Source: an uncultured bacterium (GTDB lineage Bacteria > Krumholzibacteriota > Krumholzibacteriia > LZORAL124-64-63). From it: a DNA stretch of 64,000 nucleotides. Every line of letters begins with the position of its first letter. Position 1 is the first letter of the stretch. The stretch is from contig CALMJK010000003.1 of the NCBI GenBank assembly GCA_937864225.1, positions 186,001 to 250,000 of the forward strand, written 5' to 3'. The notes beneath the pieces are model-generated. The model searched no databases. It was not told the DNA's origin and saw nothing but the letters and a program-made list of their open reading frames with translations. The position numbers were made by a program, and so were the translations under genes. Positions 1 through 9,476 of the stretch are shown here, in pieces.

Positions 1-1
1 G

Positions 2-334
2 CTGGGCATGCCGCCGGAATTGGCGAGGCTGCAGTTGACGGCGCTGGCGGAAGCGGGCGTCGTGGCGCTGGTGGAGAGCGCCTTCGACACGCACGTCGAA
101 ATCCGTGACCATCGGCGGCTGGAGGAACTGGCGGAGAACTCCCAGTCGCGGGCTCTGGAGGCGGACCTGGCGGAATTCGGCCGGCGAAAGGAGGAGGAGG
201 CGGACCGCATGTCGCGCCTCTTCGCCTCCGGAGATCACGAGCGAAGGCAAGAGGAGCGGTTGCGGAAAATGGAGGACGAGCTGCGCGATTTCCGCAAGAA
301 GAAGCCGCGCAGCCCCTTCGGCGACGGCGACTGA
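2..334 (+). CDS. C-terminal part of an unrecognised protein (5' end outside window)
   Basis: The frame is open from the first bases of the window (codons for Leu-Gly before the first Met at position 8) to a TGA at 332-334, so this is probably the tail of a longer gene. The first 40 residues look like a small helical, winged-helix-like segment. The rest is a highly charged, Glu/Arg/Lys-rich stretch with heptad-like spacing that is probably coiled coil, ending in a Lys/Arg-rich patch. I do not recognise the family. It converges with the isomerase gene on the other strand, with only about 20 bases between the two stop codons and no clear terminator. Confidence 0.5.
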   Translation: MGMPPELARLQLTALAEAGVVALVESAFDTHVEIRDHRRLEELAENSQSRALEADLAEFGRRKEEEADRMSRLFASGDHERRQEERLRKMEDELRDFRKKKPRSPFGDGD

Positions 335-356
335 CCAGAGGCGAAGAGCGAGCCGC

Positions 357-2168
357 TCAGGCGCCCGCCCGGCCCAACGCGGCGCGGTTGTCCACGATGT
401 CCACTCCGGCCAGTTGCTCCTGGTACCAAGCCTCCAGCGCTTCCATCTGCCGGCGGTTCATGAGCTGCGCGCGCAGGCTTTCGCGCGCGGCCAAGTAAGC
501 CTGCTCGGCCAGCGGCTGCTTCCAGAGGGTCCGCAGGGCGAAGACGCCGCGGGGCGTCTCGACCCGAGGCACCAACTGCAGCGGCTCGGTCTGCAGCGCC
601 ACAAGATTGAAAGCCGTGCCGAAGCCGACGCGGGCGATGTTGGCGGTGGCGGTGAACGTGTCGGTCACCGCGTGCAGCACGCCGCTGCGCTGGGCCGCAT
701 CCGCCATCGACGCGCCGCCGCGCACCAGCTCCAGTGCGGGCGCCAACCGACGGGTGGCCTCTTCCTTCTGCTGCTGCTGGTGAAGCTCGGAAACGACCTG
801 GGATCTGACCTCGTCCAAAGGCGCGGGGCCGCGCGGGAGCTTTTCGTCCAGCGCGACCACGTACAGAACTTCATCCGTTTCCAAGACGCCGCTGTGCTGG
901 CCCGCTTTGGCCTGGAGGGCGAATTGCGAACCGAGCTGGCTGCCGGGCAGGCCGGGAATATCCTGATTCGGGGATACCGGAGCAGGGCTCTGCGGCGTCA
1001 GCGCCGCCGCCTGCGCGGCCCGGTCGAAACCGAGCTTGTCGGCCTCCTGGACGAATTCGTCGGCGCGGGCGCTCAGGGCGTTGAGGGTGGCGTCGCCGGC
1101 CTCGACCTTGAACAGGATGTGGCGGGCGTGGACCTGCTTGACCTCGCCCCCCTCGGCGAACTGCTCCAGCACTTCGATGAGGTGGTAGCCGAACTGGGTT
1201 TCGACCGGGTCGCTGATCCGACCGACCGGCAGCGAGAAGGCCGCCGCGGTGAAGGGGGCCACCATGCGATGCCGGTCGAAGGTGCCCAGGTCGCCTCCCT
1301 TGTCGCGGCTCGGATCCGCGGAGTGGATGGCCGTGGCCTCTTCGAAAGAGGTCAGTCCGGACTCGATCTCGCGCTTGATGTCCAGCGCCAACTGGCGCAC
1401 CTCCGCCCGATCCCCCTCGCCGGGCTCCTTGGGCCACGACACGAACCGCACCCTGGCCCGCGCGGGACGTTCGAAGCGGCCGCGATTGTCCTCGTAGTAG
1501 GCACGGATCGCTTCCTCGGTCGGGGTAGGCGCGGCGGGCAGGTCGGCCAACAACACGCCCATCCACTCCGCGACCGCGCGTCCCTCCTGGCGCACCCAGG
1601 CCTCGCGCAGCTCCGCCTCGCTGACCACGGCGCGGGAGGCGATCATCAGCTGGAGCTTCTGGCGGGGCAGCGTGCTCCTGATGTAGTTCTCCACGCCTGT
1701 CCAGTCGCGGTTCGGGTTGGCCAGGTCGGCGAGATAGGCCTTGAGGTCGGGATTGCCATCCGGGCCTCGGTACTGCGCGAGCAACTCCGCGGGCGGGTTG
1801 TTCTTGAGAATGTCGAGGATCTCATCGGGCGTGGCCGTCAGGCCGAGGCGCTGGATCTCCTTCTGCTCGACCCGGTCGTGCAGGAAATACTGCCAGACCT
1901 GTTCGGCGACGCTGGCGCGCTGGTTGGTCGTGAGTTCGAGGTCGGGGTTCTGCTGGCGCATGCGAGCCAGGTAATTCTGGAAGGCCAGGTCCCACTCGCG
2001 CACCGTGATGGGCGAACCGCCCACGCTGCCCACGATTTCCGCGGATGTGCGATCGCCCCGGCGGCCTCCGCTCAAGTCCGCGGCGGCCAGGAAGATGAAG
2101 CCCACCACGAAAGCGATCGCGATGAACCAATAGAGCTGTTTGGCCCTGGAACGTAGGAACTTGAACAT
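357..2168 (-). CDS. SurA/PpiD-like periplasmic peptidyl-prolyl isomerase (parvulin type)
   Basis: Predicted membrane-anchored folding factor for exported and outer-membrane proteins, 603 residues. The N-terminus has a short basic stretch and one hydrophobic segment (residues about 12-32), then a SurA_N-like helical domain and at least one parvulin (PPIC) domain in the middle, with the typical GGDLG and FGYHLIEV motifs; a second degenerate parvulin-like region follows around HARHILFKV. This arrangement (N-terminal anchor, then SurA_N and PPIC) resembles PpiD more than soluble SurA. I chose the ATG at 2166-2168 because a GAGGAG ribosome site precedes it and the hydrophobic anchor follows at once; the frame continues upstream but that part is low-complexity. 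It is transcribed divergently from the M23 gene. An outer-membrane chaperone fits the many barrel proteins in this window. PpiD versus SurA is not settled. Confidence 0.85.
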   Translation of the reverse strand: MFKFLRSRAKQLYWFIAIAFVVGFIFLAAADLSGGRRGDRTSAEIVGSVGGSPITVREWDLAFQNYLARMRQQNPDLELTTNQRASVAEQVWQYFLHDRVEQKEIQRLGLTATPDEILDILKNNPPAELLAQYRGPDGNPDLKAYLADLANPNRDWTGVENYIRSTLPRQKLQLMIASRAVVSEAELREAWVRQEGRAVAEWMGVLLADLPAAPTPTEEAIRAYYEDNRGRFERPARARVRFVSWPKEPGEGDRAEVRQLALDIKREIESGLTSFEEATAIHSADPSRDKGGDLGTFDRHRMVAPFTAAAFSLPVGRISDPVETQFGYHLIEVLEQFAEGGEVKQVHARHILFKVEAGDATLNALSARADEFVQEADKLGFDRAAQAAALTPQSPAPVSPNQDIPGLPGSQLGSQFALQAKAGQHSGVLETDEVLYVVALDEKLPRGPAPLDEVRSQVVSELHQQQQKEEATRRLAPALELVRGGASMADAAQRSGVLHAVTDTFTATANIARVGFGTAFNLVALQTEPLQLVPRVETPRGVFALRTLWKQPLAEQAYLAARESLRAQLMNRRQMEALEAWYQEQLAGVDIVDNRAALGRAGA

Positions 2169-2248
2169 CTGGCTCTTCTCCTCGGGCACTCGCCCCCCGG
2201 CCACGCACGGCGCCCCTGCTGGCGTGGAGACCACAAAATCAACGGGAC

Positions 2249-2278
2249 AACATAACACGCGCGATCCTGCGCTCACAA
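2249..2278 (-). promoter_or_regulatory. possible sigma-70 promoter of the isomerase gene
   Basis: On the - strand, TTGTGA (2278-2273) and TATGTT (2254-2249) are separated by 18 bases, about 80 bases upstream of the chosen start. Each box matches four of six consensus positions. It is the most AT-rich part of the divergent intergenic region, but the match is modest. Confidence 0.25.
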
Positions 2279-2386
2279 GTGCAATCGGCGCCGCGCGCGC
2301 CGACGCCGGTGGCTGGACGCGCCCGGCGGGGGCTGTTACGGTGCCTGCGGCGGGGACCGGCGATCCGAAGGAGCAAGGGAGAGATC

Positions 2387-4390
2387 GTGAGCGCAGCGGG
2401 GCGCAGAGGCGCAAGGCCAAGACCGCCGCGAGGCTGGACGGCGGGCGCGCGGGCGACGGAGGTCGCCTGCTGGCTGTTTGCCCTTCACCTGCTGCCGCTG
2501 GGGGCGGGGGCGAGCCGCGGCGCGGCGACCGTCGACGGCGCCGAAAACGCGACGCCCGCCTGGCCGCTGGCGCTGCCCAGCCGCTTTCTCACGTCGAACT
2601 TCATGGAATATCGCGGGGGCCGTTTCCACGCCGGAGTCGATCTCAAGACGGACAGTCAGACCGGATTTCCCGTCGTCGCGGCCGAGGCGGGCTGGATCGA
2701 CGAACTGCGCGCCACGCCGGACGGCTATGGGCGGATGGTCGTGGTGCGAACCGCGGCCGGTCGTCGCTACCTCTACGCACACCTTGATCGCTTCGCGGAT
2801 CGTCTGCGCGGCCTCGTCGAGGCGCAGCAACGGCGGGAGGGACGCTATCGCGTGACCCTGCGCTTCGGACCGGGCGAGTTGCCGGTGGCGCGCGGGGAAG
2901 TCATCGGCCTGTCGGGACAAAGCGGCACGTTGGGGCCGCACGTCCACCTGGAGGTGCGCGACGCGTCCGGGCAGGCTCTCGATCCGCTGCGCTGCGGTTT
3001 CGCCGTGCCCGACACTTTCCCGCCCCGGATCCTGCGGGTGATGGCGCTGCCGGTCGCGCCTCGCTCGCGGATCGAGGGCGGGATCGCGGTCCGCGCGGTG
3101 GCGGACAGCGGCGGCTTGACGGACGAGCTGCCGGCGCTGGCAGTCCGGGGGCCGGTGGCGTTCGCCGCGGAGATGGTGGAGTTCAGCGACATACGAAGGC
3201 ATCGTTTGACGCCGGCCACGGTGCAGGTCTGGCTCGACGGCGTGGAGGTCTTCGCGGCGGACAACCATGCTCTTCCGTTGACGATCCAGTCGCATCTGCG
3301 CCTGGAGTGGCTCGAGATCGGCGAGCGCCGGGCCCAGTGGCTGGGACTGTCCGAGGCCGACGCAGTGCCCGGACGTCGGGGCGGCGCCTGGTCCGCGCTG
3401 GGCGAGGGGCTGGCGCCGGGCAGGCACCGCGTGCAACTGGCGGCGCGCGACGCGGCCGGCAACAGCGCGACGGCGAGTTGGTGGCTCGACGTGTCCGGTC
3501 TGGCGGTCGGGGACTCGCTCGCGCCGCGGCAGGACGGGTCGACGGCCACGCCGGCCTGGTCGCCGGACCCGCTGGGTCGCCGACTGCCCGACGTGGGTAA
3601 GGGTCCCCGTCTGCTCACTCCCTTCTTGGAATTGGAGGAGACGGATCGAGGCACCGCCGCGCTGCCCCTGTTGCGCGAGGCGCGGACCGATCCCACGCCC
3701 GGCTGGGTCCGTCTGGTTCTGCCTCCGGCAAGCGGCCTGCCGCTGCTCGATACCGCGGTGGTCTACATCGCGCCCGACACGATCGCCGAGCGCGAAGCGA
3801 TCGAGGCGGGGGCGTCCCAGGGACTGTCCGATCCGGGAGCCGCGGCGTGGCTGGTGACGCCGCGCTGGCCGGCGACGGGACCGGTGCCGGTGCCGTGGCC
3901 GGGCGCGGCGCCCGCGGGGGAGTCGCGCGACGCCGTGTACGTTCAAGACGAGACGGGGGCCTGGACGTGGAGCGGGCGCCTGGAGCCGCCGCCCGCGGAC
4001 GCCGGGGATGCGACATGGACGCTGCCGCTGCGCGGGTCCGGCCGCTTCGCGATCTGGCGCGATGAAATTCCGCCGTGCATCGGCGCCGGTCCCGCCCTGG
4101 GCGCGGTGCGAAGGCTGGCGCCCCGTCAGCGGGGCGGCGTGTCGTTGCCGCGCTGGGAGATCCTCGACGTGTCGCTGACGGACGAGGGGGCGGGCGTCGA
4201 TCAGGGCAGCATCGCGGCGCTGCTCGACGGTCGGCCGCTGATCGTGGAACCGGATCCGCCGCGCGCGCGAGTGCTGGTGGAGTTGCCCGATTCGCTCCGC
4301 GCCGGCCCCCACGAACTGGAACTGCGCGTCGCGGACCGCTGCGGCAACGAGGCGCGGCGGCGTCTGGCGCTGACCTGCGGCGAGGGCTGA
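2387..4390 (+). CDS. M23-family (LytM-type) metallopeptidase, exported
   Basis: Predicted periplasmic cell-wall endopeptidase or LytM-type regulator, 667 residues. A hydrophobic signal sequence lies near residues 25-45. The M23 domain comes next, with the first metal-ligand motif HAGVD near residue 82, a YLYAHLD segment, and the HVHLEV (HxH) motif near residue 155 preceded by SGTLGP. These are the expected zinc ligands and catalytic His, so the enzyme looks active. About 480 residues of beta-rich sequence follow and include Ig-like stretches (for example the DAAGNSA and DRCGNEA motifs), a large extension compared with minimal M23 enzymes. I prefer the GTG at 2387 because an AAGGAG/AAGGGA site precedes it; an in-frame ATG at 2279 lies in the divergent promoter region. 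Substrate is inferred from family only. Confidence 0.85.
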   Translation: MSAAGRRGARPRPPRGWTAGARATEVACWLFALHLLPLGAGASRGAATVDGAENATPAWPLALPSRFLTSNFMEYRGGRFHAGVDLKTDSQTGFPVVAAEAGWIDELRATPDGYGRMVVVRTAAGRRYLYAHLDRFADRLRGLVEAQQRREGRYRVTLRFGPGELPVARGEVIGLSGQSGTLGPHVHLEVRDASGQALDPLRCGFAVPDTFPPRILRVMALPVAPRSRIEGGIAVRAVADSGGLTDELPALAVRGPVAFAAEMVEFSDIRRHRLTPATVQVWLDGVEVFAADNHALPLTIQSHLRLEWLEIGERRAQWLGLSEADAVPGRRGGAWSALGEGLAPGRHRVQLAARDAAGNSATASWWLDVSGLAVGDSLAPRQDGSTATPAWSPDPLGRRLPDVGKGPRLLTPFLELEETDRGTAALPLLREARTDPTPGWVRLVLPPASGLPLLDTAVVYIAPDTIAEREAIEAGASQGLSDPGAAAWLVTPRWPATGPVPVPWPGAAPAGESRDAVYVQDETGAWTWSGRLEPPPADAGDATWTLPLRGSGRFAIWRDEIPPCIGAGPALGAVRRLAPRQRGGVSLPRWEILDVSLTDEGAGVDQGSIAALLDGRPLIVEPDPPRARVLVELPDSLRAGPHELELRVADRCGNEARRRLALTCGEG

Positions 4391-4491
4391 GCGGGCACGA
4401 GTGGACGGCGGCGCCCGCCCTTGCTAGTTTGGGTCGCCCCGGCGAGGCCCGGGGCCAGCGCCGCGCCGCCAATCGCTCGAGGGTATCTCGC

Positions 4492-7400
4492 ATGGAGCCG
4501 AACAGCTTCGTCCATCTGCACAACCATTCCGACTATTCGCTCCTGGACGGCGCGATGAAGACCCGCGCCATGGCCGAGCGGGCGGCACGCTGCGGCATGC
4601 CGGCGCTGGCCCTTACGGATCACGGCAATCTCTTCGGCGCGGTCGAGTTCTATCTCGCCTGTCGCAAGGTCGGCGTGCGTCCCATTCTCGGCATGGAGGC
4701 TTATGTCGCCGACGATCGGCGCGACCGCACGCCGGACCCCGCGAAACGCCCGTCGCACTTGGTTCTGCTCGCCGCGGACGGCCGTGGCTGGCGCAATCTG
4801 ATCCGTCTCGCCTCGCTGGCTTACCTGGAAGGCTTCTACCGCCGGCCGCGGATCGATGACGAGCTGCTCGCGGCGCACAGCGGAGGGCTCATCGGCTTGA
4901 GCGCCTGCCTGTCGGGCGAGCCCAGCCGCTCGCTGTTGCGGGACGACTTGCCGGGAGCGATCCGCGCCGCGGGACGCTACGCCGAAATCTTCGGCCAAGG
5001 GCGTTTCTGGCTCGAGATCCAGAACCATGGTCTGGACCCGGAGGCCAAGGTGCGGCAGCGCATGCCGGACGTGGCCAAGGCCACGGGACTTGAGATCGTG
5101 GCGACGAACGATTGCCATTTTCTCGAGCGCAACCATCACCAGGCGCACGACATCCTGCTGTGCATCCAGACGAACCGTCGCGTCGAAGAGCCGAACCGGC
5201 TGCGCTACGAGACCGACCAAGTCTACTTCAAGAGCCCGGAAGAAATGCTCGAGGCATTCCGAGACTGGCCCGGGGCGGTGCGCAACACGCTGGCCATCGC
5301 CGATCAATGCCGGTTGGAGTTGAAACTGGGCGAGCTGCTGCTGCCGCAGTTTCCGATCCCGGCGCGATTCCCCGACGCCGATACCTACCTGGAACACCTC
5401 GCGCGCGAAGGGATACGCAATCGCTGGGCGGATCCGCCGCCGGCGGCGTTGGAGCGCCTGGGCTATGAATTGGGCGTCATCCGCAAGACCGGGTACGCGG
5501 GATACTTCCTGATCGTGTGGGACCTGATCCACGCGGCGCGGCGCATGGGGATCGCCGTGGGCCCCGGTCGCGGCTCGGCCGCGGGCAGCCTCGTCTGCTA
5601 CTGTCTGCGGATCACCGACATCGACCCGCTGGCCAACGGGCTGCTTTTCGAGCGCTTCCTCAACCCCGAGCGCGTGTCCATGCCGGACATCGACATAGAC
5701 TTCTGCTTCGAAAAGCGCCCGCAGGTCATTCAGTACGTCATCGACAAGTATGGCAAGGACAACGTCTCCCAGATCATCACCTTCGGCACGATGGCGGCGC
5801 GCGGCGTGATCAAGGACGTGGCGCGGGCGCTCGGTTTCCCGTTCGCCGATGCCGACCGCATCAGCAAGATGGTGCCGGAAGGTCCGAACATCAGCCTGGC
5901 GAAATCGCTGGAGGAGGTGCCTGGCCTGCGAGAGCTCGCGCGGGAATCGCCGCGCCACGACATGCTGATCCGCAACGCGCTCGTCCTGGAGGGGCTGGCC
6001 CGCAATCCGGGGATCCACGCCGCCGGCGTGCTCATCACGCCGAGCGCGCTCATCGAGCATATTCCGCTCTACAAGTCGTCGAAGGATGACATCACGAGCC
6101 AGCTCGACATGAAGATGATCGAGCAGCTCGGACTGCTGAAGATGGATTTCCTGGGGTTGCGAACGCTCACGGTCATCGACAAGACTCTCGACCTGGTGGC
6201 GCAGAGCAAAGGGATCTCGCTGACTCCGGACCAAATCCCGCTCGACGATCCGGCCACTTTCGAGTTGCTGCAGCAGGGGCGCACGGTCGGCATCTTCCAA
6301 CTGGAGAGCGCTGGCATGCAGGAACTGGTGCGCAAGATGCAGCCGAGCGTCTTCGGCGACATCACGGCAGTCAACGCGCTGTTCAGACCGGGCCCGCTGG
6401 GGGCCGGCATGGACCAGACCTACGTGGAGTGCAAGCACCGACGCAAGGCGATTCGCTATCCGCATGCGGACCTCGAACCGATCCTGCGCGAGACCTACGG
6501 CGTCATCCTGTACCAGGAGCAGGTGATGCAGATCGCCAGCCTGATGGCCGGCTTCTCGCTGGGCGAGGCCGACAAATTGCGCAAGGCGATGGGCAAGAAG
6601 CTCAAGGAAGACATGGACAGGATGCGCGTCCGGTTCTTGGAGGGAGCGCGGGCCAAGGGCTACCAGGCGCAGGTGGCCGAGGACGTGTTCGAGCTGATGG
6701 CGAATTTCGCCGAATACGGGTTCAACAAGTCGCACAGCGCCAGCTATGCGGTCCTGACCATGCGCACCGCCTGGCTCAAGGCGCACCACGCGGCCGAGTT
6801 CATGGCCGCCAGCATGACCACCGAGATGCGGCACGCCGGGCGCGTCACGGAACTGATCGACGAGGTCAAGCGTCTCGGCCTGCGCATCGCCCCGCCCGAC
6901 ATCAACAACCCTTGCTCGGATTTCAACGTGCGCGAGGGTGTGATCGTCTTCGGCATGGGAGCGGTCAAGGGGGTCGGCCAGAAGGCCGTGGAAGAGATCG
7001 GCGCGGCCAGTACGGCCCTCGGGCGCCCTTTCAGCGACCTTTTCGATCTCTGCGCGCACGTCGATCTGCAGAAGGTCAACAGCAAGGTGCTCGATGCCTT
7101 GATCCACGCGGGTGCCCTCGACGCACTGCCGGGGCATCGGCGTCAACTGGCGGTCGGGATGGATCTGGCCGTCTCGTACGGCAACCAGACGGCGCGCCAT
7201 CGCCGGCAGGGGCAGGTCTCGCTTTTTGGAGGCTCGACCGAGGCGGTCCGGCCGGTCCTGCCGCCGTGCGCGCCGTACGACCCGCTCCAGCAGCTCAGCC
7301 TTGAGCGACAAGCGCTCGGCTTCTTCCTGTCCGGCCACCCTTTCCTGGAGTACCGGGAGCTGATCGACGCCCTGCCGGTGGGCACGACGCGGGGCCTGTC

Positions 7401-8001
7401 CAGTCTGGGCAACGGGGCCTGGATCGATCTGGCCGGCGTCGTCACCTCCTACGAAGAGAAGCGCGACAAGCACAAACGTCCCTTCGCCAGGACGCATTTC
7501 GAAGACCGCACGGGGCTGGCGGAGTTGACCGTGTACGCCGATCTCTACGAGTCCGCCGCGCCCCTCGTGCAGGGGGACGCCGTCCTGATCGCCGGTGGCC
7601 GCGTGCGCGTGCGCGACGACGGCACGCGCGCCGTCATCGTGGAGCGGCTGGTGCCTGCCGACCAAGCGCTGGCGCAGTGGACGCAGGAAGTGCTGGTCCG
7701 TCTCGATCTGGACGAGGGCAAGGACGAGGCGATCGCCGCGCTCGGGGAGTGCCTGGCGGATCCCATCTGCGCCGGCGAGGCGGACGCCCAGACCGTCGCG
7801 TTGTTGGTGGCAGCCAGGCGGCAGGGCAGGGAGTGGTTGCTGCGAGGCGCCGTCGGCAGAGTCGCGCCCAGCCTGGGAGTGCTGCGGCGGCTGCGCGGCC
7901 TGCCGGGCCATGCCGGCACGGTCCTGCGATGCGCGCCGCCGCCTCCGGTGCCCCGATGGGGAGGCGAGAACGGGGGCAGGCGTGGTCGTGGCGCGCCTTG
8001 A
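4492..8001 (+). CDS. dnaE: DNA polymerase III subunit alpha
   Basis: Catalytic subunit of the replicative DNA polymerase (C family), 1169 residues, close to the usual DnaE length of about 1160. It opens with the PHP domain (HLHNHSDYSLLDG near residue 8). The polymerase core carries GPGRGSAAGS and the PDIDIDF motif at about residues 398-404, which supplies two catalytic aspartates. A tandem helix-hairpin-helix region and an OB-fold (GWIDLAGVV to GGRVRVRDDG) lie near the C-terminus. The ATG at 4492 is chosen because the conserved PHP start follows within eight residues; the frame is open further upstream but encodes only a shadow of the preceding gene. It lies about 100 bases after the M23 gene. 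Confidence 0.97.
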   Translation: MEPNSFVHLHNHSDYSLLDGAMKTRAMAERAARCGMPALALTDHGNLFGAVEFYLACRKVGVRPILGMEAYVADDRRDRTPDPAKRPSHLVLLAADGRGWRNLIRLASLAYLEGFYRRPRIDDELLAAHSGGLIGLSACLSGEPSRSLLRDDLPGAIRAAGRYAEIFGQGRFWLEIQNHGLDPEAKVRQRMPDVAKATGLEIVATNDCHFLERNHHQAHDILLCIQTNRRVEEPNRLRYETDQVYFKSPEEMLEAFRDWPGAVRNTLAIADQCRLELKLGELLLPQFPIPARFPDADTYLEHLAREGIRNRWADPPPAALERLGYELGVIRKTGYAGYFLIVWDLIHAARRMGIAVGPGRGSAAGSLVCYCLRITDIDPLANGLLFERFLNPERVSMPDIDIDFCFEKRPQVIQYVIDKYGKDNVSQIITFGTMAARGVIKDVARALGFPFADADRISKMVPEGPNISLAKSLEEVPGLRELARESPRHDMLIRNALVLEGLARNPGIHAAGVLITPSALIEHIPLYKSSKDDITSQLDMKMIEQLGLLKMDFLGLRTLTVIDKTLDLVAQSKGISLTPDQIPLDDPATFELLQQGRTVGIFQLESAGMQELVRKMQPSVFGDITAVNALFRPGPLGAGMDQTYVECKHRRKAIRYPHADLEPILRETYGVILYQEQVMQIASLMAGFSLGEADKLRKAMGKKLKEDMDRMRVRFLEGARAKGYQAQVAEDVFELMANFAEYGFNKSHSASYAVLTMRTAWLKAHHAAEFMAASMTTEMRHAGRVTELIDEVKRLGLRIAPPDINNPCSDFNVREGVIVFGMGAVKGVGQKAVEEIGAASTALGRPFSDLFDLCAHVDLQKVNSKVLDALIHAGALDALPGHRRQLAVGMDLAVSYGNQTARHRRQGQVSLFGGSTEAVRPVLPPCAPYDPLQQLSLERQALGFFLSGHPFLEYRELIDALPVGTTRGLSSLGNGAWIDLAGVVTSYEEKRDKHKRPFARTHFEDRTGLAELTVYADLYESAAPLVQGDAVLIAGGRVRVRDDGTRAVIVERLVPADQALAQWTQEVLVRLDLDEGKDEAIAALGECLADPICAGEADAQTVALLVAARRQGREWLLRGAVGRVAPSLGVLRRLRGLPGHAGTVLRCAPPPPVPRWGGENGGRRGRGAP

Positions 8002-8027
8002 CAGCGGGCTGGCGGTCCCGGTAAATT
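7998..8027 (+). promoter_or_regulatory. probable sigma-70 promoter of accA
   Basis: A perfect TTGACA at 7998-8003, overlapping the dnaE stop codon, is followed after 18 bases by TAAATT at 8022-8027. Transcription would begin near 8034, about 50 bases before the accA start. The -10 box is in one of the few AT-rich spots of this region. Confidence 0.5.
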
Positions 8028-8082
8028 CGCCTCCCTGGCCCGGATAGGGCCGCGCCGCACCATTTCCGGAGAGCGCCGCCGC

Positions 8083-9066
8083 ATGGACTGGAGCAGGAAA
8101 GGGCCGTGGCTCGATTTCGAGCGGCCCCTGGTGGACCTGGAGGAGCGGATCCGCACTCTCCAGGACTCCGCCGCGCTGCGTGGGCTCGACGTCGCCGACG
8201 AGGTCGGACGGCTGCGCGAAAGGGTCGAGAAGCTCGGGCGCGAGATCTTCGAGAACCTTGATCCCTGGCAGCGGGTGCAGCTGGCCCGGCACCCCCGGCG
8301 CCCCACCACCCTCGACTACATCCAGCACGTGTTCGACGGCTTCAGCGAGCTGCACGGCGATCGACAGTTTCGCGACGACCCGGCCATCGTGGGCGGCCTG
8401 GCCTGGTTGGGCGAGAGGCGCATCGTGGTCATCGGCCACCAGAAGGGCCGTGACACGAAGTCCAACATCCATCGCAATTTCGGCATGGCCCACCCCGAGG
8501 GCTATCGCAAGGCCATGCGACTGATGGAACTGGCCGCGCGCGCGGGCCGCCCGGTCGTGACCTTCATCGACACGCCGGGCGCCTATCCGGGCATCGGCGC
8601 GGAGGAGCGGGGACAGGCCGAGGCGATCGCGCGCAATCTGCGCGACATGGCGTCGTTGCCGGTGCCGATCCTGGTCTACGTGACGGGCGAAGGAGGCTCA
8701 GGCGGAGCGCTGGCCATCGGGGTGGGGGACCGGATCTCGATGCTCGAAAACGCCATTTACAGCGTCATCAGCCCGGAGGGGTGCGCCGCCATTCTCTGGC
8801 GCGACCGCGCGAAGGCCGCTGAGGCGGCCCGGGCGATGAAGATCACCGCAACCGACGCCCTGAGCCTGGGGGTCATTGACAGAATCCTGCCCGAGCCGCT
8901 CGGGGGAGCCCACCGAGACCACGAGGCCGCGGCGCAAATCATTCAGAAGGCTCTCTTGGCGGATCTGAGCGAACTCGACGCCAAGTCTCCCGGCGAGCTC
9001 GTCGAAGAGCGCTTGCGGAAGTTCTTGGCCATGGGGGTCTATGCCGAGGAACCTCCCTCGGTTTAG
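8083..9066 (+). CDS. accA: acetyl-CoA carboxylase carboxyltransferase subunit alpha
   Basis: Alpha subunit of the carboxyltransferase that moves CO2 from biotin to acetyl-CoA to make malonyl-CoA, the first step of fatty acid synthesis; it works as an alpha2-beta2 complex with AccD. At 327 residues it is the usual length. The N-terminal helical part ([14 protein letters not shown]) and the crotonase-fold core are recognisable, with [18 protein letters not shown] and [15 protein letters not shown], which form the acyl-CoA site and oxyanion region. The start at 8083 follows a GGAGAG element. accD is not in this window, so the partner must be encoded elsewhere. It seems to be transcribed from its own promoter. 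Confidence 0.96.
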   Translation: MDWSRKGPWLDFERPLVDLEERIRTLQDSAALRGLDVADEVGRLRERVEKLGREIFENLDPWQRVQLARHPRRPTTLDYIQHVFDGFSELHGDRQFRDDPAIVGGLAWLGERRIVVIGHQKGRDTKSNIHRNFGMAHPEGYRKAMRLMELAARAGRPVVTFIDTPGAYPGIGAEERGQAEAIARNLRDMASLPVPILVYVTGEGGSGGALAIGVGDRISMLENAIYSVISPEGCAAILWRDRAKAAEAARAMKITATDALSLGVIDRILPEPLGGAHRDHEAAAQIIQKALLADLSELDAKSPGELVEERLRKFLAMGVYAEEPPSV

Positions 9067-9079
9067 GGCGGGGATTCGT

Positions 9080-9108
9080 TTGACACCCGCGCAGATCTCG
9101 TATACGAT
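9080..9108 (+). promoter_or_regulatory. probable sigma-70 promoter of the trm112-porU-porV block
   Basis: TTGACA at 9080-9085 and TACGAT at 9103-9108 are separated by 17 bases, in an AT-richer patch between accA and the Trm112 gene. The -35 is perfect and the -10 matches four of six positions. The leader to the first start codon would be about 175 bases; I found no strong fold in it by eye. Confidence 0.5.
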
Positions 9109-9291
9109 GATTGGTGCCAACCTCTTCCAGGATCCCGCTCACGCCGGGGCGCTGGGTTTCGCGCGCCGGTCGGGGCGGGGATCTCGTTTTGGAGTTTCCG
9201 TTCCCCGACGTGTTTGGTCGTCAGGCGTACGCGGCGAGCGGCGTCCGCGCGCAGGCGAGCCTGCGCCGGGACGCTAGCCGGGAGGAGACCG

Positions 9292-9468
9292 ATGCTCGAC
9301 CCCAAGCTGCTCGAGATCCTGGCCTGTCCGCGGTGCAAGGGGCCTATTCGCCCCCTGGAGGACCATTCGGCGCTGGATTGTGGCGCCTGCGGCCTGCGCT
9401 ACAGAGTCGAGGACGGGATCCCGATCATGCTCTTGGACGAGGCCCAGCCGCTGCGGCCGGAGGGTTGA
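9292..9468 (+). CDS. Trm112 family protein (YcaR-like)
   Basis: Small zinc-ribbon-like protein of 58 residues. It has the typical Trm112 opening (LLEILACPRCKGP), a second pair of cysteines (DCGACGLRYRVEDGIP) and the conserved IPIMLLDEA ending. Eukaryotic and archaeal Trm112 activates methyltransferases; the bacterial short form is common but its partner is often unknown. The ATG at 9292 is chosen because a GGGAGGAG site precedes it and the family begins exactly there. It ends nine bases before the porU-like fusion gene and is probably co-transcribed with it. Confidence 0.85.
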   Translation: MLDPKLLEILACPRCKGPIRPLEDHSALDCGACGLRYRVEDGIPIMLLDEAQPLRPEG

Positions 9469-9476
9469 GCGCGGTC

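Noticed and set aside
105-2156. Long + strand frame opposite the isomerase gene.
   Set aside because: Antisense shadow of a well-supported gene; no domain and no ribosome site.
4075-4491. Longer N-terminus for DnaE.
   Set aside because: The extra part overlaps the end of the M23 gene in another frame, is Arg/Gly/Ala-rich, and precedes the conserved PHP start that begins after 4492.
4201-8493. Very long open frame on the - strand opposite dnaE and accA (about 1430 codons).
   Set aside because: It mirrors the codon structure of dnaE in a high-GC genome. The translation is low in hydrophobic patterning, rich in Arg, His, Gln and Asp, and shows no known motif, while dnaE opposite is unmistakable.
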